From positions 248,001 through 312,000 of the forward strand of contig NZ_CP010407.1 in NCBI RefSeq assembly GCF_000830005.1: 64,000 bases of DNA. Direction: 5' to 3'. The translations under genes were made by a program, and so were the position numbers. Under the pieces are notes generated by a model. The model saw nothing but the letters and a program-made list of their open reading frames with translations, was not told the origin of the DNA and searched no databases. This DNA is from Streptomyces vietnamensis (GTDB lineage: Bacteria > Actinomycetota > Actinomycetes > Streptomycetales > Streptomycetaceae). Below, piece after piece: positions 1 through 8,595 of this stretch (position 1 is its first letter; each line of letters opens with the position of its first letter).

Positions 1-1
1 C

Positions 2-742
2 TCGACGGGCATAGGCCGCGGCATCGCCGACGCCTGGGCCGACGCGGGCCTCGACGTGACGGTGCTCAGCAGGTCCGCCCCGGCCGGCCCAGGCGCCGAC
101 CGGCTCCGCTGGACGGCCGTGGACCTCACGGACCCCGACCGGGTCGTCGAGGCCCTGGACGCGACGGCGGCGGAACCCCTGCGCGCCGTCTGCTACTCGG
201 CGGTCCACTACGGCGCCGGGCGCGCCCTGTTCCGGGACTGCGACGTGGCCGAGTGGCGCCGCCAGATCGACGTCAACCTGCACGGCCTCTGGCTGACGCT
301 GGACCGGACGCTCCCGGCGCTGCGCCGCCCCGACTCCCCCGGAGTGTTCCTCGGGATCTCCTCCGAGGTCGTCTACAACGCGGGTCCCGGCCGGTCCGGG
401 TACGCCGCCTCGAAGGCCGCCGCCTCGGCGCTGCTCGACTCCGTCGCCCAGGAGGAGAGCGCCGAATCGCCCGGCGGGGAGGCCCTGCGCATCGTCCAGG
501 CCCTCCCCGCCGGCATGGTCGACACCCCCGGGATCCGGCGCCGCCGCCCCGAGGACTTCGACTACAGCGCCTACATGACGCCGGCCGGCTTCGGACCGCT
601 GGCCCGCGAGCTGGCGGCGACGTCCGGTGCCGGACTGCACGGCGCGCACCTCGTGGTCGACGGCTCCGGCGCCTGGCGTCCGGTCGGTGACGGGATGCCC
701 GTCTCCCAGAGCCGCGTCCTCACCGCGCGGACGGCGTCGTGA
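2..742 (+). CDS. SDR family oxidoreductase, 5' end cut by window edge
   Basis: Short-chain dehydrogenase/reductase that should oxidise or reduce a hydroxyl/carbonyl with NAD(P). The reading frame is open from base 2 and begins inside the cofactor-binding turn (STGIGRGIA), so only the first strand is missing. An ATG at 56 lies inside the Rossmann fold and is not the true start. The catalytic YxxxK is visible in SGYAASKAAAS, preceded by the conserved serine strand (LGISSEVVY), and the C-terminus has the usual family ending (HLVVDGSG). The stop overlaps the next start (GTGA at 739-742), so it is translationally coupled to the isomerase-like gene. The substrate is unknown. Its TIM-barrel and zinc dehydrogenase partners suggest a sugar or cyclitol, which is inference. 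Confidence 0.88.
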   Translation, partial: STGIGRGIADAWADAGLDVTVLSRSAPAGPGADRLRWTAVDLTDPDRVVEALDATAAEPLRAVCYSAVHYGAGRALFRDCDVAEWRRQIDVNLHGLWLTLDRTLPALRRPDSPGVFLGISSEVVYNAGPGRSGYAASKAAASALLDSVAQEESAESPGGEALRIVQALPAGMVDTPGIRRRRPEDFDYSAYMTPAGFGPLARELAATSGAGLHGAHLVVDGSGAWRPVGDGMPVSQSRVLTARTAS

Positions 743-1584
743 CCCGGTCCCCCCGGGTGGGACTCGCCGGCTGGCGGCTGCCGGGGAACCACTTCGGCGC
801 CGCCGCGCTGGCCCGGCGGGCGGGCGCCGACGGCCTCCAGCTCGACCTCGGCGGCCCGGGCCGGGGGCCGTGGCTCGACGCTCCGGGCACCGTGGACCGG
901 CTCCGTGACGACTGCGCCGCGCACGGCGTGGAGCTGCTCGGGGTCGCGGGCAACACCCTCAACGACATCGGGCTCACGGCACCGGCCGGCAGTCGGGACG
1001 CGCTGCGCGCCCGGCGCGTCCTGGTCCGCGTCCTGGACACGGCCCGGGCCCTGGGCGCGCCCCTGGCGTTCGTCCCGAGCTTCCGCCGCAGCGCCATCGA
1101 CGGCCCGGACGACCTGAGGCGCACCGCGGACGTCCTGGCCTGGGCGGCCCGGGAGGCCGACGCGCGCGGACTGCTCCTGGCCGGCGAGAACGCCCTGCAA
1201 CCCGCCGCCGCGCGCGCCCTCGTGGAGCAGGTGGCCGTCCCCTCCTTCCGGCTGGTGCTCGACACCTACAACCCGCGGGTGTACGGGGTCGACGTCCTGG
1301 CGCTGATCGAGGCGACGCACCCGTGGATCGCGCCGCAGGTCCACCTCAAGGACGGCACCGGCGGCGTCGTGGGCCGGGAGCTGCTCGGGGACGGGGACGG
1401 CGGGGTGTGGGAGGCCCTGGCCGCCCTCCTCGCGCACACGGGCGCGTCCCCCGACGCGCTGGTCCTCGAGAACGACTACCGCGACGGCGACCTCCGGCGC
1501 CTCGCCCTCGACATCGGGCGGGCCCGCGTCCGCGCCGCGCGGGCGGAGCTGCCGGCCACTGCCCCGGACCACCCAAGGAGCTGA
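739..1584 (+). CDS. Sugar phosphate isomerase/epimerase-like TIM barrel protein
   Basis: 281 residues resembling the xylose-isomerase-like / AP-endonuclease-2 TIM barrel superfamily (IolE, hydroxypyruvate isomerase and relatives). Family features visible are an N-terminal strand (VGLAGWRLPG), a central strand with a glutamate (LLLAGENAL), an Asp-Thr-Tyr-Asn strand (LVLDTYNPR), a His-Lys-Asp segment (QVHLKDGTGG) and a late Glu (LVLENDY). Glu, Asp and His at these strand ends normally bind the metal in this superfamily. GTG start at 739 overlaps the previous stop by four bases. The next gene starts one base after this stop. Reaction and substrate cannot be assigned. The operon with two dehydrogenases fits oxidation-isomerisation chemistry on a sugar or inositol. 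Confidence 0.8.
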   Translation: MTRSPRVGLAGWRLPGNHFGAAALARRAGADGLQLDLGGPGRGPWLDAPGTVDRLRDDCAAHGVELLGVAGNTLNDIGLTAPAGSRDALRARRVLVRVLDTARALGAPLAFVPSFRRSAIDGPDDLRRTADVLAWAAREADARGLLLAGENALQPAAARALVEQVAVPSFRLVLDTYNPRVYGVDVLALIEATHPWIAPQVHLKDGTGGVVGRELLGDGDGGVWEALAALLAHTGASPDALVLENDYRDGDLRRLALDIGRARVRAARAELPATAPDHPRS

Positions 1585-1585
1585 C

Positions 1586-2656
1586 ATGTCCACCGTTCCG
1601 TCGACCTACGAGACGACCAGGCTGAGGGACGGCGTGGTGAGCTTCGGCGCGCACGCCTTCCCGCACGAGGCGCTCGGTGACGACACCGTCGTCATCAGGC
1701 CCGACCACATGGGCATCTGCCGCGCCGACGTCAAGGAGATCCTCGGCTCGCGCGACGTCCCCGAGGACCGGGGGCCGCTGTTCGGCCACGAGCTCGTGGG
1801 CTCCGTCTTCTTCGCGGGGTCCCGCAGCGGATTCGAGGCGGGTGACACCGTCACGCTCAATCCGAACATCACCCCTCACCGCACCACCGGCTTCGCCGAG
1901 TACGTCTTCGTACGGGGCTCGAAGGAGCAGCTGGAGCAGGCCGTCGTACGGGTCCCCGGGCCGTACGACGGCAAGGACGTCTGGATGCCGGAGCCGTTCG
2001 CCTGCATCGTGCACGCCCTGCGGAAGCTGCTCGAGCTCACAGGGCTCGACTCCCTCGGGGGGAAGCGGGTCGGGATCGTCGGCGCCGGCTGCGCGGGGCT
2101 GATGTTCGCCATGTACGCCCGCCATCTGGGGGCGTCGGTCACGGTGTTCAACCGCGGCGGGGTCCGCCGTGCCTTCGCCCGCGAGCAGGGCATCCTCGCC
2201 GCGGACGAGATCCGTCCGCTGTCGGAGGCGGGGGCGTACCCCGACGCGTTCGACGTGGTCGTCGTCGCGCCGACGGTGGCCACCGCGGAACTCCTGGAGA
2301 CCGCGGGCCGTCTGGCCCGCGACGGAGCGGTCGTGCTCGTCTACGGCGGCACCCGGAAGGGCGACCGCTTCCCCGGGGGGCCGGTGGACGTCGACGCCGT
2401 CCGCCGGGGCGAACTCCTCACGTGGGTGGACCACGCCGGGAAGCGGCTCGGTGTATCGGGCGCGTACGGGTGCTTCAAGGAGGACTACGAGGAGGGCTTC
2501 AGGCTGCGCGCGGAGTATCCGGAGGCCTTTCCCCTGGACCGGCTGGTCTCGCGGCGCATCCCCCTCGACGAGTTCCCGGATTTCGTCATGGACATCGCGG
2601 CGGGCCGGACGGATCCCCCCGGGAAGGTCCTGGTCGAGGCCGCTCCTCGGGCCTGA
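1586..2656 (+). CDS. Zinc-dependent MDR-family alcohol dehydrogenase
   Basis: 356-residue medium-chain dehydrogenase. The GroES-like domain shows the catalytic zinc Cys (GICRADVKE), the His-Glu pair (FGHELVG) and a later acidic ligand (PEPFACIVHAL). The Rossmann domain begins at GIVGAGCAGLMFA. The usual four-cysteine structural zinc lobe is absent: the loop after NPNI has no cysteines. ATG at 1586 follows AAGGAG at 1575-1580. It is the last gene of the 1-2656 operon and is convergent with the monooxygenase. It could supply an oxidation step for a butyrolactone-type signal made next door or belong to a separate sugar pathway. The sequence does not decide. Confidence 0.87.
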   Translation: MSTVPSTYETTRLRDGVVSFGAHAFPHEALGDDTVVIRPDHMGICRADVKEILGSRDVPEDRGPLFGHELVGSVFFAGSRSGFEAGDTVTLNPNITPHRTTGFAEYVFVRGSKEQLEQAVVRVPGPYDGKDVWMPEPFACIVHALRKLLELTGLDSLGGKRVGIVGAGCAGLMFAMYARHLGASVTVFNRGGVRRAFAREQGILAADEIRPLSEAGAYPDAFDVVVVAPTVATAELLETAGRLARDGAVVLVYGGTRKGDRFPGGPVDVDAVRRGELLTWVDHAGKRLGVSGAYGCFKEDYEEGFRLRAEYPEAFPLDRLVSRRIPLDEFPDFVMDIAAGRTDPPGKVLVEAAPRA

Positions 2657-2672
2657 TCCTGGTCGGCGCCTC

Positions 2673-2705
2673 GTTCGTACGGACAGGGCTGGTGTACGTA
2701 CGAAC
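2673..2705. terminator. Inverted repeat between convergent genes
   Basis: Arms GTTCGTACGGAC (2673-2684) and GTACGTACGAAC (2694-2705) pair at 11 of 12 positions around a 9-nt loop. The position between two converging stops suits a bidirectional terminator. There is no T-tract, and the right arm runs into ACCGG, which recalls half-sites bound by butyrolactone receptors, so an operator role is also possible. Confidence 0.5.
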
Positions 2706-2731
2706 CGGGCGCCTGCCGGGTCCGGCGCCGC

Positions 2732-3940
2732 TCAGCACGAGCCGGCGAAGTCCTTCGACAGGACGTGGTCGACGAGGGTCAGGCCGTCCACCCAGTGGCC
2801 GTGCCGGTACCGGGACCCGTGCTCCGCGCCGCTCCGCCGCATCCGCTCGCCGCGCCGGGCGTCGTAGTCGGCGAGCCATCCGTGGACACCGACGCCCGAG
2901 GCGTCCCAGGAGCTGCCGAGCGCGACGGCGTCCTCCAGCGCCCGGTGCAGGCAGGCGGTCTCCGGCCGGTGCGCCTCGTGCTCGCTGTCGCCGACCCTCG
3001 CGATCCGGCCGGGCACCCGGTCCGCGGCGGCCGGCCGGGCGGGGAGCGTCAGCGCCCGCCAGTGTCTGCCCGTGGTGAGGACGTTGCGGGCGGCGGCCCC
3101 GATCCCGGGGAACGCGCCGAGCACCTCGTCCAGGCCCACCCGGGTGCCGTGGAGGCTGTCGCCGGTGTGGTGGTGCCGGGTCGCGGTGAGGCTCAGGTAG
3201 CGGTGGTCGGGCAGGGGGTAGTGCGAGAGGTGCCAGTCCCGTCCCGTCCAGCAGATGGCCGCGCTCTCCTGCCACCGGTCGGCGACCGATTCCATGGGGA
3301 CGACCGTGCGGTAGACGGCGAGCCGCTCCCCGGGGCCGCCGCGGGCCCGTTCCGTGTCGCGGTGGACGCCGGAGCGGGCGCCGTCCGTGAGGATCAGGAC
3401 GTCGCCCGTCACGGTGCGCCCGTCGGAGAGGATCGCGCGCACCGTCCCTCCTTGCCGGGTGTGGCCGATGACGTGGCTGTCGGTGCGCAGTTGTACGGAG
3501 TCCAGCTCCCAGCACGCCTCGAGCAGGGGCTCGTACACGTCCAGCCGGTGGGCCGTGGCGTGCGCCGGGGAGGAGTGGCGGTCGCAGGCGGGCAGTCTCA
3601 CCGAGGTGAGCAGCTCTCCGGTCGAGCCGTCCCGGACGTGGAACGCGTCGAGCGTCAGCGACCGTTCCCGTACGGCGTCCCCGACGCCCAGCCCGTACAG
3701 GAGCTGGAAGTCCCGGGGGGCCAGCCGGACACCCGCGCCGCTCTCGGTGAGGGCCGGCCGCTGTTCCAGGACGAGCACGTCGTGGCCGCGCCGTCCCAGG
3801 GCGAGCGCGGTGGCCAGACCGCCGATGCCGCCGCCGGCGACCAGGACGCGCAGCCGCGACGGGTCCGGGGCGCTCGCGTCGACCGTCCACGGGGAGGGAA
3901 CGCGGTCCGGGCGGGAAGGGTCGGTCAACGCGGCGTCCAT
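2732..3940 (-). CDS. FAD-dependent monooxygenase (PHBH-like)
   Basis: 402-residue class A flavoprotein monooxygenase. The FAD-binding dinucleotide motif (LVAGGGIGGLATAL) starts near residue 34, a second motif carries Asp-Gly (LILTDGARSG), and the third FAD motif is an unusual GDSEHEAHRP instead of the common GDAAH...P. Expected chemistry is NAD(P)H- and O2-dependent hydroxylation or Baeyer-Villiger oxidation. Start ATG at 3940 lies 12 bases after the AfsA-like stop, so both genes probably share a transcript from the AfsA/ScbR divergent promoter. By position it is a candidate tailoring enzyme of the diffusible signal. The order afsA-monooxygenase is observed, the role is inferred. Confidence 0.85.
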   Translation of the reverse strand: MDAALTDPSRPDRVPSPWTVDASAPDPSRLRVLVAGGGIGGLATALALGRRGHDVLVLEQRPALTESGAGVRLAPRDFQLLYGLGVGDAVRERSLTLDAFHVRDGSTGELLTSVRLPACDRHSSPAHATAHRLDVYEPLLEACWELDSVQLRTDSHVIGHTRQGGTVRAILSDGRTVTGDVLILTDGARSGVHRDTERARGGPGERLAVYRTVVPMESVADRWQESAAICWTGRDWHLSHYPLPDHRYLSLTATRHHHTGDSLHGTRVGLDEVLGAFPGIGAAARNVLTTGRHWRALTLPARPAAADRVPGRIARVGDSEHEAHRPETACLHRALEDAVALGSSWDASGVGVHGWLADYDARRGERMRRSGAEHGSRYRHGHWVDGLTLVDHVLSKDFAGSC

Positions 3941-3952
3941 GTGTCCAGGCCC

Positions 3953-4873
3953 TCAGGCTTCGCCCAGGGTGACGACATCGGTGAAGATCTCCTCGTCGTG
4001 CTGCCGGGCGGTGACCAGGATCCGCTGCCGGCCGGCCGGGGCGCCCGGGAGCGGACGGGCGTCGATCCAGCACGGCGCGTCGAGTTCCGCGTAACGGGTG
4101 AAGACGGCCTCCATGCCCACGACCGCGGTCGTCCGGGGCCATGAGGCCTGCGCGGCCTGGCGCGCCGCTTCCAGCAGCAGCATGCCCGGGGCGTGGTCGA
4201 CCGGGTGGTCGAAGAGGATCGGGTGGGAGGTGTCCACCCGCAGTTGCCAGCGGCCCTCGCCGTCCGCGTGCGCGAGCACGACGTCCTCGTCGCGTCGTCC
4301 GCCCGTCACGGGGGCGGGCGGCGGGGCGGGAAGGGCGCGGGCGTTGGCGCGCACGAGGTCGGCGTACTGTCCGCGTAAGCGCCGGTACACGGCGCGGCCC
4401 TGAATGGTGAAGTGCGTCCGGGCCTCGGCCAGTCGGGCGCCCTCCCGCCACGCCTCCACGTGGAGGACCATGGCCGCGGCCCTCGTCCCGCGGTACTTCA
4501 CGTCGGTGGCCGTGACGCGCAACTCGACGTCGGCGCCGTGTCCTTCGTCGCGCGCCGCGGCGGGGTCGAGCTCCCAGCGGAAGTCCTGCCAGAGCAGGTG
4601 GTGGTCGAGCGGTACGTCGTACGCGGCGTGCGAGAGCAGGGGCAGGGCCTGGCGTATCGACTCGCTGAGGAGCAGGGGGTCGAGCAGACCGTTCCGGTGG
4701 ACGTAGAACCCGTGGGCCCGTGGCCAGCGGGCCGTGACGGCGAAGGCGTCGGGGCCCGTCCGGCACCAGCCGGTGAGCAGGACTTCCGACGGGTTCGTCT
4801 TGTGGGTGAAGACCTGGGGCACGTGCGTGGCGGATAAGGCCGCCTCACCGTGGGCGAGGTCAAGCGATGACAA
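3953..4873 (-). CDS. AfsA/ScbA-family butyrolactone autoregulator synthase
   Basis: A-factor synthase family protein with two hot-dog repeats (first around HKTNPSEVLL through HFTIQGRAVY, second around VDTSHPILFDHPVDHAPGML). Family members condense a beta-ketoacyl-ACP with dihydroxyacetone phosphate to start gamma-butyrolactone or butenolide signals in the cytoplasm. I prefer TTG at 4873, which has GGGGGAA five bases upstream. A GTG at 4903 extends the protein by ten residues but has a weak site. It is divergent from the ScbR-like receptor, the classic arrangement in which the receptor represses the synthase. No frameshift seen. Family assignment is firm, the product structure is unknown. Confidence 0.9.
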   Translation of the reverse strand: MSSLDLAHGEAALSATHVPQVFTHKTNPSEVLLTGWCRTGPDAFAVTARWPRAHGFYVHRNGLLDPLLLSESIRQALPLLSHAAYDVPLDHHLLWQDFRWELDPAAARDEGHGADVELRVTATDVKYRGTRAAAMVLHVEAWREGARLAEARTHFTIQGRAVYRRLRGQYADLVRANARALPAPPPAPVTGGRRDEDVVLAHADGEGRWQLRVDTSHPILFDHPVDHAPGMLLLEAARQAAQASWPRTTAVVGMEAVFTRYAELDAPCWIDARPLPGAPAGRQRILVTARQHDEEIFTDVVTLGEA

Positions 4874-4927
4874 GGCAGTTCCCCCAACCGGCTCGTGAGC
4901 CACTCACTCTGGCGCGTCAGCGCACGT

Positions 4928-4960
4928 CATGAAATGATAGAGGTCATTATTTTATTTTGT
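4928..4960. promoter_or_regulatory. AT-rich divergent promoter/operator between afsA-like and receptor genes
   Basis: The 127 bases between the preferred starts contain the only strongly AT-rich patch nearby. It holds an inverted repeat AATGA (4933-4937) and TCATT (4944-4948) separated by 6 bases, a TATCAT-like -10 on the minus strand, and a run of T/A on the plus strand. This is where a ScbR-type receptor would be expected to bind. It does not match a textbook autoregulatory element closely, so the operator call is tentative. Confidence 0.4.
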
Positions 4961-5000
4961 CGAGAGGGGGCAGGTGCAGGTGGAAGAGGGCACTCGACCC

Positions 5001-5615
5001 ATGCAGCAGCGCGCCGTTCGCACGCGGGAGGTCCTCCTCCGGGCCGCCGCGGAGGTGTTCGACGAGGTCGGCTACACCCGGGCGAGCATCCTGAAGATCA
5101 TCGACCGGGTCGGCCTGACGACCGGGTCCGTGTACTTCCACTTCAAGTCCAAGGAGGGACTCGCCCGCGCGGTGATCCACGAACAGGCGAAGGACCTGGA
5201 GTTCCCCCCGGGGGAACCCGGCCTCCAGCACCTGATCGACATGACCTCCTACCTCGCCGTGGAGATGCAGCAGAACACCCTGCTGCGCGCGGGCATCCGG
5301 CTCGCCGTCGAACAGAACGAGGCGGACCTCCACGAGTACGCGATCTACGAGTGGTGGGCCCGGAAGTTCCACGACGAACTGGTCGCCGCGCGGCGCAAGG
5401 GCCAACTCCTCCCCGGGGCCGACGAGACCGCCTTCGCCTCCTTGCTGGTGGCCGCCTACACCGGCACCCAGATCATGTCGCAGCTCTCCACCGGCCGGAC
5501 CGACCTGCCGTGCCGGATCTCCGACATGTGGCGGTGCATCCTGCCCGCCCTGGCGCCTGCCGACGTCATCGCGGGGATCACCCTTCCCACCGCCCTCGTG
5601 CAGGAGCGCGCGTGA
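5001..5615 (+). CDS. ScbR/ArpA-like gamma-butyrolactone receptor, TetR family
   Basis: TetR repressor of the butyrolactone-receptor group. The N-terminal helix-turn-helix reads RTREVLLRAAAEVF then TTGSVYFHFKSKEGLA, with the YFHFKSKE signature of this group. The C-terminal ligand pocket region is full length. ATG at 5001 gives the family-typical QQRAVRT start and has GAAGAGGG upstream. In-frame GTGs at 4974 and 4980 are alternatives. It faces the AfsA-like gene, so autoregulation through the intergenic operator is expected. The stop overlaps (GTGA, 5612-5615) the start of the ruined reductase gene, showing that receptor and reductase were once coupled. Confidence 0.9.
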   Translation: MQQRAVRTREVLLRAAAEVFDEVGYTRASILKIIDRVGLTTGSVYFHFKSKEGLARAVIHEQAKDLEFPPGEPGLQHLIDMTSYLAVEMQQNTLLRAGIRLAVEQNEADLHEYAIYEWWARKFHDELVAARRKGQLLPGADETAFASLLVAAYTGTQIMSQLSTGRTDLPCRISDMWRCILPALAPADVIAGITLPTALVQERA

Positions 5616-6830
5616 CCCTGCGGGTCGTCGCCACCGGGCCACCGGGTTCATGGGCCCCAAGGCCCTGCGTGCCGTAGCGGATTCCGCGGTGGAGCACGCG
5701 GGCGCCCCGAAGGGGTCGCTCTCCTTCCACTGCCCCCAGAGGAAGGAGGCCCTGGGACAGAAGGCCATCGAACTCGCGGCCGCACGATTCGGCTCTCTCG
5801 TGGCCGCCTCCGCAATGGATCCCGCCACGGCGGGCCAGGTGCTGGGCCGTGTGATCGACGAACTGGCCGGGATGCTCGACGACAGCGACTTCCAACTGGG
5901 CTGCCCGGTCTCGGTGGTGACGCTGGAGATGGGCGGGGAGAGCGAACGGCTGCGCGACGCCTGCACCGAGGCCTTCGAGTCGTGGATCGCGCCGGTCAGT
6001 GAACTGCTCGTCGCGCAGGGCCGGCCTCGTACCGTCGCCCGCTCTCTGGCGACTGCCGTGGTCAGCATGTACGACTGCGCCGGTGCCTTCCGGTTCGGGA
6101 TGTCGGTGGACGAGGCACGTCACGCCAACGTCGACAGCGTGCGCGCGGTCATCGAGTTCGCGACGCGGCTGCCGAACCTGCGCCGCCTGGTCCAGGTCTC
6201 CGGGTACCGCGTGGGCGGGCAGGGCCCCGCCCCCTGGAGCGATGAACACCGACGTGAGACCTACCGGGCGCTGGGCGCCTACGAGGCGTCCAGGGTCGAG
6301 GCGGACGCCGTTTTCCAGAACCTGGCAGCCCAGTTGGGCGTTCCGTGGTCCATCGTGAACCCGGCCGGCGTCATCGGGGACAGCGCCACCGGGGAATCCG
6401 ACCAGTACCTCGGGCTCGCCTCCCACATGAAGGACCTCTGGCAGGGCTCACCGCCCGCACTCCCGGGCAACGGAAAGACGTTCGTCCCCGTGGTCGCGGC
6501 CGACCACCTCGCCCGGTTCATGACCCTGCTGCCGACGGACGCGGCCACCGAACACACCACGTACTGGCTGCTGGACGACGACACGCCCGCGCTGCCCGAC
6601 CTGCTCACGCTCGTGGCCGAGCACGACGGCGTCAGGGCACCCCGGACACGGATTCCGGTGTCCTTGCCCAAGCGGCTTCCCCGCCGGCTCACCCGGGCCG
6701 ATCCGGAGACCCTGACGCTCCCGCCTGAGCAGGTCATCGCCGACGCGCTCGACCAGCTCCGCTACGGCCGCATCACGACCGGGGTCGGCGCTCTCCGCAC
6801 TCCCGGGTCAATAACGGGTGCTGTCGTACC
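5612..6830 (+). pseudogene. Broken NAD-dependent epimerase/reductase gene containing a TetR fragment
   Basis: GTG at 5612 begins a typical extended-SDR N-terminus (TLRVVATG then, one base out of frame, ATGFMG). Restoring one G near 5636-5640 rejoins the frames. From about 5670 the frame instead encodes a TetR regulator without its first helices (HAGAPKGSLSFHCPQRKEAL ... GCPVSVVTLEMGGESERL). From about 6088 it returns to SDR sequence (CAGAFRFG, RLVQVSGYRVGG, VNPAGVIGD). The SDR catalytic lysine is replaced (YEASR instead of YxxSK). SDR residues corresponding roughly to strands 2-4 are missing. The frame then runs open into the converging gene. This looks like the reductase usually found after scbR, destroyed by recombination. 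End position is approximate. Confidence 0.75.
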
Positions 6831-7380
6831 GGCGCAGCCGGGCAGCCAGTGCCTTCTCGGTGCTGCCGAGCGCCACAGCGATCTCCTCGTCGGTGTGCTT
6901 CCTCGTAGCCAGGCGGGTGGCATACGGGCCGTCGGTCTCGACGACCGCGTCCAGCGCACCCACGATCCGCAACGCGGTCAGAGGATCGGTGTCCTCGGTC
7001 TCGTCGAGGCGTTCACGGATCCGGGAGATGAGCCGGGCGACGTCCTCGGGCAACTGGACCGCGGCAGCGTTGACCTGCCGGGTGTGCGTCTCCCAGTCCC
7101 TCTCCGGTCCGGAGGTGTCGTACAGGTACGGCTCACGGCGGGGTACCCGCTTCCAGTCGATCGGATAGGTCGTCTCCCCGTGCCAGCCGCAGGCGCAGAC
7201 GGCGCGCATCCGGTCCGCGAGCGGGCGGCGGTGCGCGCCGTCGTAGCACCACCAGTCGGTGAAGCTGGGGATGTGCCCTGAGCTGCCGATGTCGATGTAG
7301 ACCGGGCCCGGGACCGTGCCGTCCTCCAGCAGCACCCCGACCTTGCCCACGTGCCCTTCCGCGCCGTCCGGCTCCCACAT
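6808..7380 (-). CDS. Hypothetical protein, acidic, CxCxWHGE motif
   Basis: 190 residues starting at ATG 7380 behind a strong AGGAGG. I do not recognise the family. Visible features are a beta-rich N-terminus (VGKVGVLLEDG, PVYIDIG), a CACGWHGETTYPIDW segment that could bind metal or hold an aromatic site, and a helical acidic C-terminal half (VARLISRIRERLDETED) that ends with a possible helix-turn-helix-like stretch (TDEEIAVALGSTEKALAARLRRY). Its 3' end overlaps the tail of the broken SDR frame on the opposite strand. It is monocistronic or follows the ParB-like hypothetical gene after a 208-base gap. Confidence 0.72.
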   Translation of the reverse strand: MWEPDGAEGHVGKVGVLLEDGTVPGPVYIDIGSSGHIPSFTDWWCYDGAHRRPLADRMRAVCACGWHGETTYPIDWKRVPRREPYLYDTSGPERDWETHTRQVNAAAVQLPEDVARLISRIRERLDETEDTDPLTALRIVGALDAVVETDGPYATRLATRKHTDEEIAVALGSTEKALAARLRRYDSTRY

Positions 7381-7588
7381 GACCCGTCCTCCTCTTCCTC
7401 TGTGTCGGTACGGCCGCCGCTCGTCGGCCGGCGGCGGGCCTCCTCGCCTCCACGGTGACGGACGGCCCGGGGCGGCCGCAGGCGAATGCCCGCATATTCC
7501 ACGGGCGAATGACAACACTGTCGGCGGTTGAGTCGGGGAGAGGGGGCCGGGGGTCCCGTCCCGTTCATGCCCGCCCGCGCCGTCGCCG

Positions 7589-8430
7589 TCAGTCCCGGCA
7601 GCAGCCGTACGCCGCGGCCACCTCCGCCAGTCCCTCCAGACCGCCGTCGGCGCCACCGCCGCCGCCCACGCGAGCGAGCAGGAGCACCCGGGCCGGCACG
7701 CCGGCGGCCGCGTACGCGGCGAGCCGGCGGTGACCGTCGAGTACCGCACCGACCAGCCACCGCTCCTCGTGCCGGGCCTCCACGTACCGGTCGTCGATCC
7801 AGCCCAGGACCACGGCGGCGGGCCGCTCCCCCGCTGTGATGGCGGCCGCGTGCCGGGCGACGGTCGCCGGGTCGAGCGCCTCCGGCGGCTGCGAGGGGAG
7901 GACCGCGCCGTACGTGAACGGCACCCGACCGCCCGGAACGGGCGCGGTGAGCTGGAAGTGCGGGACGCCGGGCCAGTGGCCCTCGGGACGGTCGTCGCCG
8001 TATTCGGAGTCGTCGCCGTCCTCCTCCACCCGGCCCGCCACGCGGCGGTACCACCACGACCGGGCCGGCTCGGACACGCGCTCCAGCGGGAGGTCGAGCA
8101 GGAGGGCTCGGTAGTGGCCGGTCTCCAACTCACCGATCGCGGGGCTCCATTCGGCGAGCAGCGCGGTGTCGAGTCTGTCCAGGCCGGCCAGCCGCCCGCG
8201 CATGCCGGCCGCGATCCGGGTCGCCTCGTCGTCCGGCCAGCCCAGCAACGTCAGGCTCAGCTCGCACGTGTCGCAGAACGAACCGACCCGGTACAGCGGC
8301 TTCCCGTGGAACGTCAGGGACCGGTCCCAGCGCGGCCAGGAGGAGCCGGGCGACGGCGGGTCGGAGGCGACCCGGATCCGGCCCGCTCCCCCGTCGACGG
8401 AGAACCGGGCGCGCGCGCCGGCTCGGGCAT
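7589..8430 (-). CDS. Hypothetical protein with ParB-like DGHRR motif; apparent frameshift near the start
   Basis: The frame from 7589 upward encodes a plausible protein well beyond the first in-frame start (TTG 8248): LTFHGKPLYRVGSFCDTCEL reads as real protein with a CxxC pair, yet no ATG, GTG or TTG precedes it in that frame. An ATG at 8430 in another frame, followed by MPEPARA, would join perfectly if the GC run at 8409-8418 were two bases shorter. I therefore suggest a dinucleotide-slippage frameshift, real or sequencing-derived. The C-terminal part contains VLDGHRRLAAYAAAGVPARV, similar to the ParB/Srx fold nucleotide-binding strand. Function unknown. Confidence 0.6.
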
Positions 8431-8595
8431 CTTCACTGTGAGTCCCGTCCGACCTGCCTGAAAGGTGCTGGATCTGTCACCCGCCATGACACGGCATGCT
8501 GCCACTCAGGACACGGCCGCCCATCCGATCATCGAGCCGGTCTGGATCATGGGAGCCCTGACCGTCACGAATCACCAGGGGCTAAAGGAGGTTCG

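Noticed and set aside
571..1593. Long minus-strand frame (340 codons) opposite the first operon
   Set aside because: Arg/Pro/Gly-rich shadow typical of high-GC antisense frames. No start signal, and the plus strand has clear families.
2586..4766. 726-codon minus-strand frame
   Set aside because: It is a low-complexity alternate frame of the monooxygenase and AfsA genes.
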